This document shows positions 11,571 to 19,875 of a DNA stretch of 41,814 bases, one piece after another (the first letter of the stretch is position 1; every line of letters starts with the position of its first letter). The notes beneath the pieces are model-generated. The model saw only the letters and a program-made list of their open reading frames with translations. It was not told where the DNA came from and ran no database searches. Made by a program: the position numbers and the translations under genes. The DNA comes from Trichomonas tenax (lineage: Eukaryota > Parabasalia > Trichomonadida > Trichomonadidae), in NCBI GenBank assembly GCA_023091735.1, contig JALKBU010000415.1:1-41814 (forward strand), given 5' to 3'.

Positions 11571-11683
11571 AAAAAGATCAAATATCATTGAAAATGACGT
11601 GCTTCTTGCTCACATCATACAGAACATTGCAGCATTGAAGAAAATGGGCAGGAAGCACGTCTTTCTCAATGATATTTGATTTT
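11571..11683. repeat. hairpin, arms about 37 bp
   Basis: The arms 11571-11609 and 11648-11683 are inverted copies with a few mismatches, around a 38-base loop. The matched core includes ATCAAATATCATTGA and GACGTGCTTC. Size and shape resemble a small-RNA precursor, but there is no direct evidence of transcription. Confidence 0.75.
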
Positions 11684-11806
11684 GAAATAAAGCTGGACGC
11701 TATATTTCATTATATAGGGTATGCATCGAATACGTGTGCTCTATAGATGTAATTTTAGTGTTTGCGGGCGCCAGAAGTCGATAATTTATCCAAAAAATAT
11801 AAAGGC

Positions 11807-11892
11807 CATCAAAAATGATCAATTTTTAGTAAAAACTCTCCAGAACAGCAAATGCCTGAAGAATTTGTACCAGAAATTGATCATTTTTGATG
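11807..11892. repeat. hairpin with perfect 19-bp arms
   Basis: CATCAAAAATGATCAATTT at 11807-11825 is the exact reverse complement of 11874-11892, around a 48-base loop. The equivalent place in copy B (about 12640-12715) keeps the loop text but has lost much of the left arm. Confidence 0.8.
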
Positions 11893-12204
11893 ATATTTAT
11901 ATTTGTATTAGCTGATAAATATAAACTACAGATAAATGTATTGACTCGCGGCTTAACGTACAGTAAATTTTCGTTTTGAATAAAAATAAGACCATTTGAT
12001 TAGCAATAGTATGTACATTATATATACGCATTTCGAAAATCACGCCTGGTGGACGACACTCTATTTAAATAGGGGATGCATCCAATATTTAGGGGATGAA
12101 AATTATATACAGATATATTGATATACACATGTGCAGAATGTTGTATCTATTCTAATAAATCAAATCTGAGCGTTTGAAAATTTAATTTAAATTTTATCTA
12201 TCTC

Positions 12205-12790
12205 TAATAATGACTATAATCAACTATATTTCAGTTCATATTGCCCAGGCCTGTATAGAACATGGAGCATTGAATCGAAATCTAGATGTTTCTGTAGAAA
12301 TACATCAGAATTGCAAAAAGGTGAGATTTTTGAATAATTTTATGGTCTTCAGCAGTTTCTCTAAGTACAAGCAGCGTATTCTAGTTAGTAAAATGCTGTA
12401 AAATCCCTTCAAGAGCCTAGATCGTAAACAATTATTTGTAAATAATCCAGCGCTTTGATCGCCTGGAAGAAATGACCCCGAATTGCTTAATTTCCTAAAA
12501 ATTCAGCATTCAATATAGCTCCAAGCAATCTGTCATCAAGCAGAACAGGTTTTGGATATTTGAATGCTACAGTATGCAAGCATCACAGTCATTAGTATTA
12601 ACTGTCGATTTTTTTTTAAAAAAAACAATATCAACAAAGATGATCAGCCTCTGGCATAGGCTCTCCAGAGCAGCAAATGTCTGTATAGTCGATGCCAAAA
12701 ATTGATCGTTTTTTAAAATATTTGGAAACGATTGTGATTATAAATTAAAGATAACTCGTATTGTCTAACATGACGAACTGTTACGCATAA
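12205..12790. repeat. diverged repeat element, copy B
   Basis: Second copy of the element at 11346-11960, same orientation. Shared islands appear in the same order with many substitutions and gaps, which implies an old duplication. Short ORFs inside it show no family features and are not annotated. Confidence 0.65.
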
Positions 12791-13104
12791 GCTATCTGTT
12801 GTCATATCATTAGGCATCAAAAACGCATACTGTTGATGCAATACTCGGATTTATCGCATTCTCTGCGGCACTCTGTGGTTTTTAGATCATTGTGCGTTCT
12901 AGAAACATTATGATGCTATAGAAAATGTATATTTGTAAAAATAATGTCGAACGACTAAGTACTGAGCAAATCTAGAAGGCTCCAACAGACAGCAAACCAT
13001 AAACTGAGTAGAAAAGCTTCGCGCTTGCGGTTTGTCGACTGTTGATGCCTTATTTGCGATGAAGTTGCGATAATATCGAAGATTGAGAATTCTTGAATGA
13101 AGCA

Positions 13105-13174
13105 CCACTAGTTTTTCACTGGCAAGAGCAATGACTGCACAGATTGATTCTTGGAACTAGTGAAAAACTAGTGG
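13105..13174. repeat. hairpin with perfect 16-bp arms
   Basis: CCACTAGTTTTTCACT at 13105-13120 is the exact reverse complement of 13159-13174, around a 38-base loop. Confidence 0.8.
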
Positions 13175-14784
13175 AGAACGAATTACCACATTTGGTAACG
13201 CAAGTATAAGTGTAAAATTAGTAAATAAGGGGGTAGGGGATGCATCTTAAATTCCCCTTTTATGGGGTAAATTTGAATGGTGTCTTCTATCGTCACAATT
13301 TTTTGGTGTCCAACATAACCTTAGACATTCTCAAATTTTGAACGGTGTGCGACGTTTTTTAATACGCCATTCAAAAAATTTGAAATGCACGATAATAAGA
13401 AATATACAATCTATGGATATAGTCAATTCGTTTGCCTGAATTAGAATTTTCAAAAGAGTTGATTTTTACGCCAAAAAACTCAAAACAAACACAAAAAAAA
13501 TTTAAAATAGACATACACCTGCAAACATTGGACATGGAACTCAGGGCACACTGTTTCACTTTTTCGAAAAGCATAATTATATATACAAAATGTCTAGAAA
13601 ATCGCCATATGAGATTCTTATAAAAATTGATATGAAATTTTTACGGATCGAAAACTATTTTTATTTTTTTACTTTCATCATTTTCCGCCGAAAAACAAAG
13701 AATAATCAGAAAATAATAAATAGGGAATAATATTCTTTACTGTGCGAATGTATTGCTGCAAAAATAATAATAATATAATAATTTCTGGAATTTTTTGCTG
13801 AAATAAAAATTCGAAAATTACGCGGAAAGTGAAAAAAAAGTAGTTGAACAGCTATATCCTAGTCAGTGAGGCATTCATTGAAAAAAGCAGGAAAAGGACT
13901 TTTTATTCGAAATTAATTTTGAATAGTTCAGAGTAAGCGGTAAAGTCAGTGGTATGTTACAAATATGATTTCCATTTAGCTTGTTGTTGGACTGAAATGT
14001 AGAGTTCATAGAAATTTCTTACAGGTAATGGAAACGAAATCGTATCACGAAAACTAGATAGAAAAAATCTATGCAAAGCTAACAAACGCTTTCACTCGGG
14101 CTACAAATGCATATATTTGAATATAAAGACTTTTCCCATATATGGCGAAATTATGAAATTTCGTAACACCAGAAAAGACTCTTTTTTAAGCATTAGATGA
14201 TTTTGTCTTCATCACTGAGACCAACAGCCACGCTTAGCGAGCATTTTGAAATCTTTTAATAAATTTGATCATTTTATGCTTAAGAAGAAGCTTCTGGGAT
14301 TAATTATCGTACCTTTTGCAATGTTCATGTTAGCAAGAATACTATGGCAAAAGATTGCATACTCTGTCTTTGTTGGTGAGCGAAAACGTAACTTTCTTTG
14401 TTCCCGTGAAATAATGTGACAATATAAAAAGTACGTTAAAAAGCGTGATTGTACATTTCTACAGATCGCTTTGCTTGTCAAATGCTGTGACAAACTGATG
14501 CGCACAGGCTATCTGTTTATTTTATTATTATTTTTTTATCAAATTGATAATCTGCAACAGCTTTACATTAATATATCATGAATGATGATTTTTTGTTTTG
14601 ATAATTGATCAATGAACTTCATTTCCATTTCATTATAAGCAATGCCTGTAATGGAAATGTTTTGCCCAATAATGTCTTGCAGGAAAGTCAAATGCTGAGG
14701 GAAGCTAGGCTCATCAAGTTCAAAAATGTAAACAATTCAAAGGTACCCCCTTAAAAATATAAAAAGTGACACATATACAAGTAT

Positions 14785-15382
14785 TTATTGATTTCTTAGT
14801 TTTTCAAAATATACAACAACGATCATATTTCCTCCATTTCTGTAGAGTACCCAGACTAGATTTCCATACCCATTTCGATGATTAATATCGGCTCCTGCTT
14901 CAACAAGCATTTTAGCCAAAACGAAGTCTCCTCGACCAAACTTACCAGTTCTTGTCAGAAAACTATCATCTTTTGATGAACGAAGTCACTTTTCAAATCT
15001 AATATTCCTTCTTGGCAGCAATAGTCCATTGCTTCAAAGTCATTTTCATTTGCAACTGACAAGAGAACTTGGTAGATTCGCTCGAAGTTTTTAGAATCTT
15101 CTTTTCCTTTCTGTATTCGTAATATGTTCCGTTCTTTCGAAATTCTTTAAAAAGGCCATAGTTTGGGAGTTTGATGAATCAGAATTCGAGATATATCAGG
15201 CTGCATAACTTCCTAATGTTTTCCATCAGCTTTGGGTTCGACTGCAGGTAGTTAAGAATTTGACTCATGCATTCAGAGTACTTTAATGTATTGTCTCTGA
15301 TCATTTTGCTGATGTCTTTGTACAGAGGATCTATGTTATCTGTGATGTTGCTTGATCGAGAAAGAATATCGAAAGCAGACAT
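14785..15382 (-). pseudogene. decayed ankyrin-repeat gene
   Basis: It begins with an intact start (MSAFDILSRSS at 15382) preceded by a TCATT initiator, but the first frame stops after 67 codons. Downstream text continues the protein in other frames. NENDFEAMDYCCQEG is followed by an ankyrin-like unit, GDFVLAKMLVEAGADINHR, which has the V..LL/ML..GADIN signature. It ends in a TAA that overlaps TAAA. The short N-terminal helical region followed by ankyrin repeats is a very common plan in trichomonads; a full-length member would have more repeats. Several indels make it non-functional, although a 67-residue product from the intact start cannot be excluded. Confidence 0.7.
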
Positions 15383-15385
15383 TAA

Positions 15386-15390
15386 AATGA
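15386..15390 (-). promoter_or_regulatory. Inr-like TCATT of the ankyrin pseudogene
   Basis: Minus-strand AAGTCATTTTAATG places the initiator A at 15388, 6 nt before the ATG at 15382. This suggests the gene was once expressed from its own promoter. Confidence 0.45.
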
Positions 15391-15456
15391 CTTCATCTCA
15401 TATTTGACAATAAATCAGACCTAAAAATAAGGTTAAATTACATCACAATTTTCGTT

Positions 15457-15461
15457 TCATA
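15457..15461 (+). promoter_or_regulatory. Inr-like TCATA before the small ORF
   Basis: GTTTCATATC matches TCA(C/T)(A/T). The A at 15459 lies 16 nt before the ATG at 15475, the same spacing as for the CCDC39-like gene. Confidence 0.4.
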
Positions 15462-15474
15462 TCTAAAACAAATA

Positions 15475-15639
15475 ATGTTCAGATCAAAAGGTGGTGCATG
15501 TGATAATAAAATCTTTGACTTTTTAAGAGCATTTCAAGATTTCAAATATTCATCAGAAAAATTAAAAGTAGCTGCGAAGCTATCACAAACTTATCAGGCT
15601 AAATACGTTTGCAATGATTATATGAATAAAGATAAATAA
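15475..15639 (+). CDS. possible small protein, 54 residues
   Basis: A short ORF starting MFRSKGGACDNKIFDF and ending CNDYMNKDK. I do not recognise a family. It is listed because its punctuation is that of a trichomonad gene: a TCATA initiator 16 nt upstream of the ATG and a stop codon inside TAAATAAA. The composition is hydrophilic and helical-looking (KLKVAAKLSQTY). It starts close to the divergent start of the ankyrin pseudogene (15382) and ends 148 bp before the 3' end of the SS18-like gene. It could instead be the surviving 5' end of a dead gene. Confidence 0.35.
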   Translation: MFRSKGGACDNKIFDFLRAFQDFKYSSEKLKVAAKLSQTYQAKYVCNDYMNKDK

Positions 15640-15786
15640 AATAGAAAATTGGATTTTATATAATTTTAAATCTCACATTTATTCACGATGCGTAACTGCA
15701 TGCGCGCGTATACATTTCCAAACATAATTTAATATAATAATAACAATATGTGAAAAATTCTTAATTAAAACTATTTCTAAATATGG

Positions 15787-16218
15787 TTATGAATCGCTAC
15801 GAACTTGGAATCCCTGTGCAATGAGCTCATTTTCAAGATTCTGTGCTTCAGTAAATTTATTTTGTCTTCGGAGGAAAGCAATATATGCAATTCCTATGGG
15901 TCCGATTTTATCAACAGGTATGCCGCACTGATCTGCAATTCCATTAATATCTTTAAATCCATTAGATTCAACCGCACGAACAAATCTCGTGATTTGTGAA
16001 TGCGTTTTTGAATTCTGCGGTACGTTGTTCACCGAAGGATGCTTGTGATTGTCAGCGCATGCAGCTAATTGAGTAAGATTGAGCTGAAATCTCGTTTGAT
16101 ATAACATTGCATCCATAATACGGCCTTCGTTTTGACACGTTAAAATAACTTTGATTAACTGTGTGTTTTCGTCGAGAAGCTGTTGAATTTGCTCTTTTGT
16201 TAACTCATTGTTGGCCAT
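15787..16218 (-). CDS. SS18/SSXT-domain (GIF/AN3-like) protein
   Basis: Predicted 143 residues. The frame is open to 16269, but the ATG at 16218 (MANNELTKEQ) is preferred because a TCATT initiator lies 12 nt upstream of it and falls inside the longer reading. Residues about 9-57 carry the SNH/SSXT motif: IQQLLDENTQLIKVIL, then CQNEG, a tyrosine-glutamine segment, and LNLTQLAACAD. This lines up with QKMLDENNQLI and NLVYLATIAD of human SS18 and with plant GRF-interacting factors. In animals SS18 is a subunit of BAF (SWI/SNF) complexes; in plants GIF proteins bridge GRF transcription factors and SWI/SNF. The usual QPGY-rich tail is absent; residues 75-140 look helical instead. Likely a nuclear transcription cofactor. 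Confidence 0.8.
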   Translation of the reverse strand: MANNELTKEQIQQLLDENTQLIKVILTCQNEGRIMDAMLYQTRFQLNLTQLAACADNHKHPSVNNVPQNSKTHSQITRFVRAVESNGFKDINGIADQCGIPVDKIGPIGIAYIAFLRRQNKFTEAQNLENELIAQGFQVRSDS

Positions 16219-16227
16219 TTTTATAAA

Positions 16228-16232
16228 AATGA
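16228..16232 (-). promoter_or_regulatory. initiator (Inr) TCATT of the SS18-like gene
   Basis: Minus-strand GTGTCATTTTTATAAAAATG has a canonical TCATT with the A at 16230, giving a 12-nt leader to the ATG at 16218. Confidence 0.6.
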
Positions 16233-16408
16233 CACTTTCAACTTTACATGTCAAATAAAACGCTGACAATCTAAACCTAACAAATGTTGAATTATTTTAT
16301 TGCTGATGAACTGATAATGTGGCGAGTGAATAAATACAATATTGGTGTTTCGAATATCATCTTAATGATCAACTGATTTCAAGTGATTATAGTCCTCAAA
16401 AATATAGG

Positions 16409-16457
16409 ATCGCAAAATTGAAAGGAATTGAAAAGACAAAGTATTCAATTTTGCGAT
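16409..16457. repeat. hairpin with perfect 14-bp arms
   Basis: ATCGCAAAATTGAA at 16409-16422 is the exact reverse complement of 16444-16457 around a 21-base loop. Pairing can extend outward with mismatches (AATATAGG against ACTATTTT). It overlaps the 5' end of the glycine-rich pseudogene. Confidence 0.7.
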
Positions 16458-17425
16458 ACTATTTTTGTGAACACTATAGACATAAGTTCTTGAAACATTC
16501 AACAAATATTAAAAATCTGTTATATTCGAATCTTTTGAAAATTTTTCATTTCAATTTTGAATATAATCGTATTAATTATTCAAAACAGACAAAAACTGTC
16601 ACAAAGTTTGAGAAGTGAATGATTTCCATATTCGTTAAGTTTTCTGTGCAACGAAAAATTTCATTTTTAGATTATTCATTCCCTGATGAGAGCTATTCAA
16701 TAATTTGCAAAATGAATTTTTGTAAATTTCATTATCAATGTTATAACAACTCAGAATGCCACAAAATTAACATTACACTTGATAAGGGAATATATTTGCT
16801 AGAAGTATTTGGAGTCCAAAAAAAAAAAATGGCTGAAGATGATTTTGTAAACATGGTTTGTTATGGAGGGTACAGCTATGCCATTGCTAACATCCTCAAC
16901 CCAGCACATTTCAGCTCTTAATTGGTGCCAAAAAGATTAATTTCACTAATACATCTTTTAACAATCAAAACAGTCGAAGCTCATCGTATAAGTGTTTTGG
17001 AGGTGGAGCAACCGATTGAAGGACGAATTCATCCTTAACTTCAAGATTTTTAATAGCTGGTGGGAGAGGGTGTTGCGCAAGAAGAGATTTATCTTACTTA
17101 GAAGTAATTGATGGTGGTGGTATTACGAAACCGTTTTATCATAAATATCACGGATATTTTTTAAACTTTTGCGATTATGGGGGGTGGATTTCATGATGAT
17201 AATATTCTGGGTGGCTTAGGTTATGTGCATAGTATAACTCAATATGATAGAACCAATATATCATCAGATGATTTTGCAGAAATAATTGATGGCGATACAA
17301 TTTTTGGAATTAACTCTGGAAACGGACGGACAAAAATTATAAAATTAGACAGTCAAACACTTTGGAACCTAACAAATTCCATTCCATATGCTAATTTCAA
17401 AATATTTAAAAGTGGATATCGATAA
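16418..17425 (+). pseudogene. decayed glycine-rich surface-protein gene
   Basis: The pieces, in order on the plus strand, match the trichomonad glycine-rich protein family (ALK/LTK-like glycine-rich domain). CHKINITLDKGIYLLEVFG (about 16754-16813) corresponds to the opening 'LxPGxYLLExWGA' strand. After a frameshift comes LIGAKKINF with CFGGGATD and then SRFLIAGGRG, equivalent to the GGGATDIR and SRIIVAGGGGG signatures. The last piece (17177-17425) contains IIDGDTIFGINSGNGRTKII, the usual C-terminal strand. There is no ATG at the 5' end, an in-frame TGA at 16616-16618, further stops near 16969-16971 and 17192-17200, and at least two frame changes. Clearly dead. Confidence 0.7.
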
Positions 17426-17954
17426 ACGGTAGTATCAGGATAACTATGTTATACCATTAAATGCTTTTGAAGTACATATAAAGTCTAAGCATTTTTAAAG
17501 TCAGTTAAATTTTCAGTTTACGACTGTCCTGTTTTGTAATAATATAAATGCATAGTTTCTGTGGTTTTCCGAAATGAAATTGAAGCTTATAACAATACTC
17601 TGTGATGTAATGATTAAATTGATAATACAAATTAATTTATATTAATATTAATCCATCAAGAATTTTGCTTTGATTGATGAATCTCAACGTAATGAATAAC
17701 GCACAGTATATTTATTTTATTTTAAAGAATTCTTAGAATATATAGATGTTATTGAACAAGATTTTAATGGAGGGCAATTAAATCTTTATACGCAAAGTCA
17801 GCGAAACTCGTTTTTTAACTCACTGGATTAACTTTTTGCTAAGTTATTGAACCCCAATGTACAAAATCCTATTGTGCATGATATATTAAAGAATTAGCTA
17901 ACAAAGTATATATTTCATTAAAATATTAGATATATCTTGCATCAAAAACATTGA

Positions 17955-18375
17955 TTTGCCATGATGTGCTTTACTCATTATAATATATTATATTCCCATT
18001 GTATAGCATTTTTATAACGTAAAATATGTTGTTGTCGATGATAAATAAGTAAATCTAATCACAAATATGCTTTTTTAGTTTTTTTTGGAAAAAAGTATTC
18101 CAAGTGTTCACACATAAGCTCTGTGTGTTATTCTCCCAAAAATAATGATGTTTCTTTTTTGCGCGGCTAAATTTGAAAAGTTTATTAAATTGAGAATAAT
18201 AACACACAGAACTTATGTGTGAACACTTGGAATACTTTTTTGGAAAAAAAGCTAAAAAAGCATATTTGTGATTAGATTTACTTATTTATCATCGACAACA
18301 ACATATTTTACGTTATAAAAATGCTATACAATGGGAATATAATATTTTATAATGAGTAAAGCAAATCATGGCAAA
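17955..18375. repeat. long inverted repeat, arms about 182 bp, loop 56 bp
   Basis: The left arm 17955-18135 and right arm 18192-18375 are inverted copies that differ at only a handful of positions by eye. The outer ends are TTTGCCATGAT and the inner ends TGTGTGTTATTCTC-like. The 56-base loop is 18136-18191. It could be a non-autonomous foldback element or MITE, or a template for a long hairpin RNA. No ORF is present and target-site duplications are not clear. Confidence 0.85.
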
Positions 18376-18796
18376 AGACTTTAAAGTATATCTATATGTA
18401 TACATACCAACTATACTTTATACCGCTGTTGCATGCACATCCAGCGAGCACCTGGATAGAGAGAACTAAAAATTGATATTTTTTAAAATTTTCATTTTTA
18501 CAGAGAAAATATCATTAACTTGCAATTTGCTCTCTGTCACATTATAGTATATAGGGCATATATAATATATATACTAATATTATTGGATTCTGCTTTGTGA
18601 ATATTAAGTTATAAAGAGCAGAATGTTCAATTTTGAAAAACTAATATCTCGTTCAATATTGAATATAATTTCTTGTTACTAATATGGTGAAGAACCACCA
18701 TGATTTTCTTTATATTTATTAGATAAAATATTGCGTTATAAATAAAATAAAAAAATTTAGTTACGAGATCAATGTTTGAAAAATTCACGACGGCAA

Positions 18797-19220
18797 AAAT
18801 TTTTATCCTTAGTCCACTTCTGTCACTTTCTGCACAGACAGGTACAGAATCACCCTATATGGTTCACATATTCCAGAAAAATTTTTATAACAAGATATAA
18901 AATCAGCTATACCACCGTGAAAGGCGAAAATTCAACTAGAGTTATCTCAATATATAAGAAGAAGGTACAAAAATCCCAGTAGAGTTAATACTAACTCATA
19001 ATGTATTACAACTGGTTCGTTGAGATTCTATCCGGATCCAGATTTCTTGATAGAATGTATTCAATTTTGGAAATATGGTGCTATAAAAGTGAGCTTTCCA
19101 GCCTTCTAGAATTTGTTTATCCTCAGTCCACTTCTGTCACGTTCTATAGAAAATTTTATAGATTGCTCCTATGTCAGTGGTTTTACCCAGAAATTTTTAT
19201 AGCAAGTTATAAAACGATTT
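18797..19220. repeat. diverged direct repeat, two copies 314 bp apart
   Basis: TTTATCCTTAGTCCACTTC at 18802-18820 recurs from 19116 with one change, and the match continues TGTCAC. A second shared block, CCAGAAAAATTTTTATAACAAG (about 18873) against CCAGAAATTTTTATAGCAAG (about 19187), lies at the same 314-base offset. The blocks between are poorly conserved. Confidence 0.65.
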
Positions 19221-19875
19221 AAACTGCATTTTTCATGATTTCGAAAAAAGTGACATTGCTACTAAAGTTCAATGGCAAAAGCCATTGACTTGTTTCTACA
19301 AGTAATATTCAATGCATATTTCCGAACCGGCTCTATTAATTTTTGAATCCATACGTTTTATCTTATAAATTCATACATACGTCAAAATATGAGCAAGAAA
19401 ATGAAAATCATGAGCTGAAGATTATATTAAAGTGAAAATAGAGATAGTACATGATGCATTCGAAGAAAATGTAATTTATTAATCTTGCCATGCACATTAA
19501 TAATAAAAATAATTTGAATTCGAACATATGAAAGAAAAATGGAGGAATCCAGCAATGAATGATCTCCATAGATACAAATGGAATACTCTAGCATGGCTCT
19601 TAAACAACACCTCGCAAAATCAATATCAGATCAAATTGAATAAATGATATTTTTATTTCATAACATAATTTTGCTCATGTGTTGGATGTCTCTAGTGATA
19701 ATATAAAACCAATTCCCAAATTATGTAGTATAACGGAAAAGATAAAATTTGATCATCCTTATTTATTGGCCTTATCAGCCTCTTAACTCATAAAATATAC
19801 TATATATCAGCATATCATTATATATCAATGAAAATAAGCTGTGGGAGTGGAGCCTTAAGAAACAAACAATAAAAT

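Larger units (their letters stand above)
11346..11960. repeat. diverged repeat element, copy A
   Basis: Collinear with 12205-12790. Matching islands include AACTATAAACGACTATATT against GACTATAATCAACTATATT, TAGATGTTTCTGT in both, TAAAATGCTGTAAA in both, and CTCTCCAGAACAGCAAATG against CTCTCCAGAGCAGCAAATG. Islands occur in the same order at an offset of roughly 860 bases. This copy holds two good hairpins. Confidence 0.65.
9795..14784. other. 5-kb non-coding region with old repeats and hairpins
   Basis: No ORF here looks like a gene. The region contains two diverged copies of a roughly 600-bp element (11346-11960 and 12205-12790), strong hairpins at 11571-11683, 11807-11892 and 13105-13174, a weaker one at 13332-13382, and three copies of a GGG(G/T)ATGCATC motif near 11716, 12072 and 13234. 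No tRNA, rRNA or transposase remnant was recognised. Confidence 0.5.
17426..19875. other. non-coding region with inverted and direct repeats
   Basis: No gene recognised. It holds the long inverted repeat at 17955-18375 and a diverged direct repeat (about 18797-18910 and 19111-19220). Short ORFs within the direct repeat (68 and 73 codons) do not share a protein sequence and look like chance. The last few hundred bases lie downstream of the TRRAP-like gene, whose stop TAA runs into TAAATT. Confidence 0.5.

Noticed and set aside
11721..13623. ORFs of 60-70 codons in the non-coding region
   Set aside because: They overlap decayed repeats, have biased AT-rich composition and no shared protein sequence between repeat copies.
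9795..14784. tRNA, rRNA or CRISPR array in the repeat-rich region
   Set aside because: No A-box/B-box pair, no rRNA-like blocks and no regularly spaced identical repeats were seen; repeats are diverged and irregular.
15787..16269. Longer 160-residue reading of the SS18-like gene
   Set aside because: The extra 17 residues lie at or upstream of the predicted initiator; the ATG at 16218 gives a normal SSXT N-terminus.
18500..18545. ACAGAGA text resembling the U6 snRNA core
   Set aside because: The surrounding invariant U6 sequence (AGCA triad and U2-pairing region) is absent.
19265..19290. TCAATGGC-AAAA-GCCATTGA stem-loop as a terminator
   Set aside because: Intrinsic terminators are not expected in a eukaryote and the 8-bp stem is within chance in this composition.
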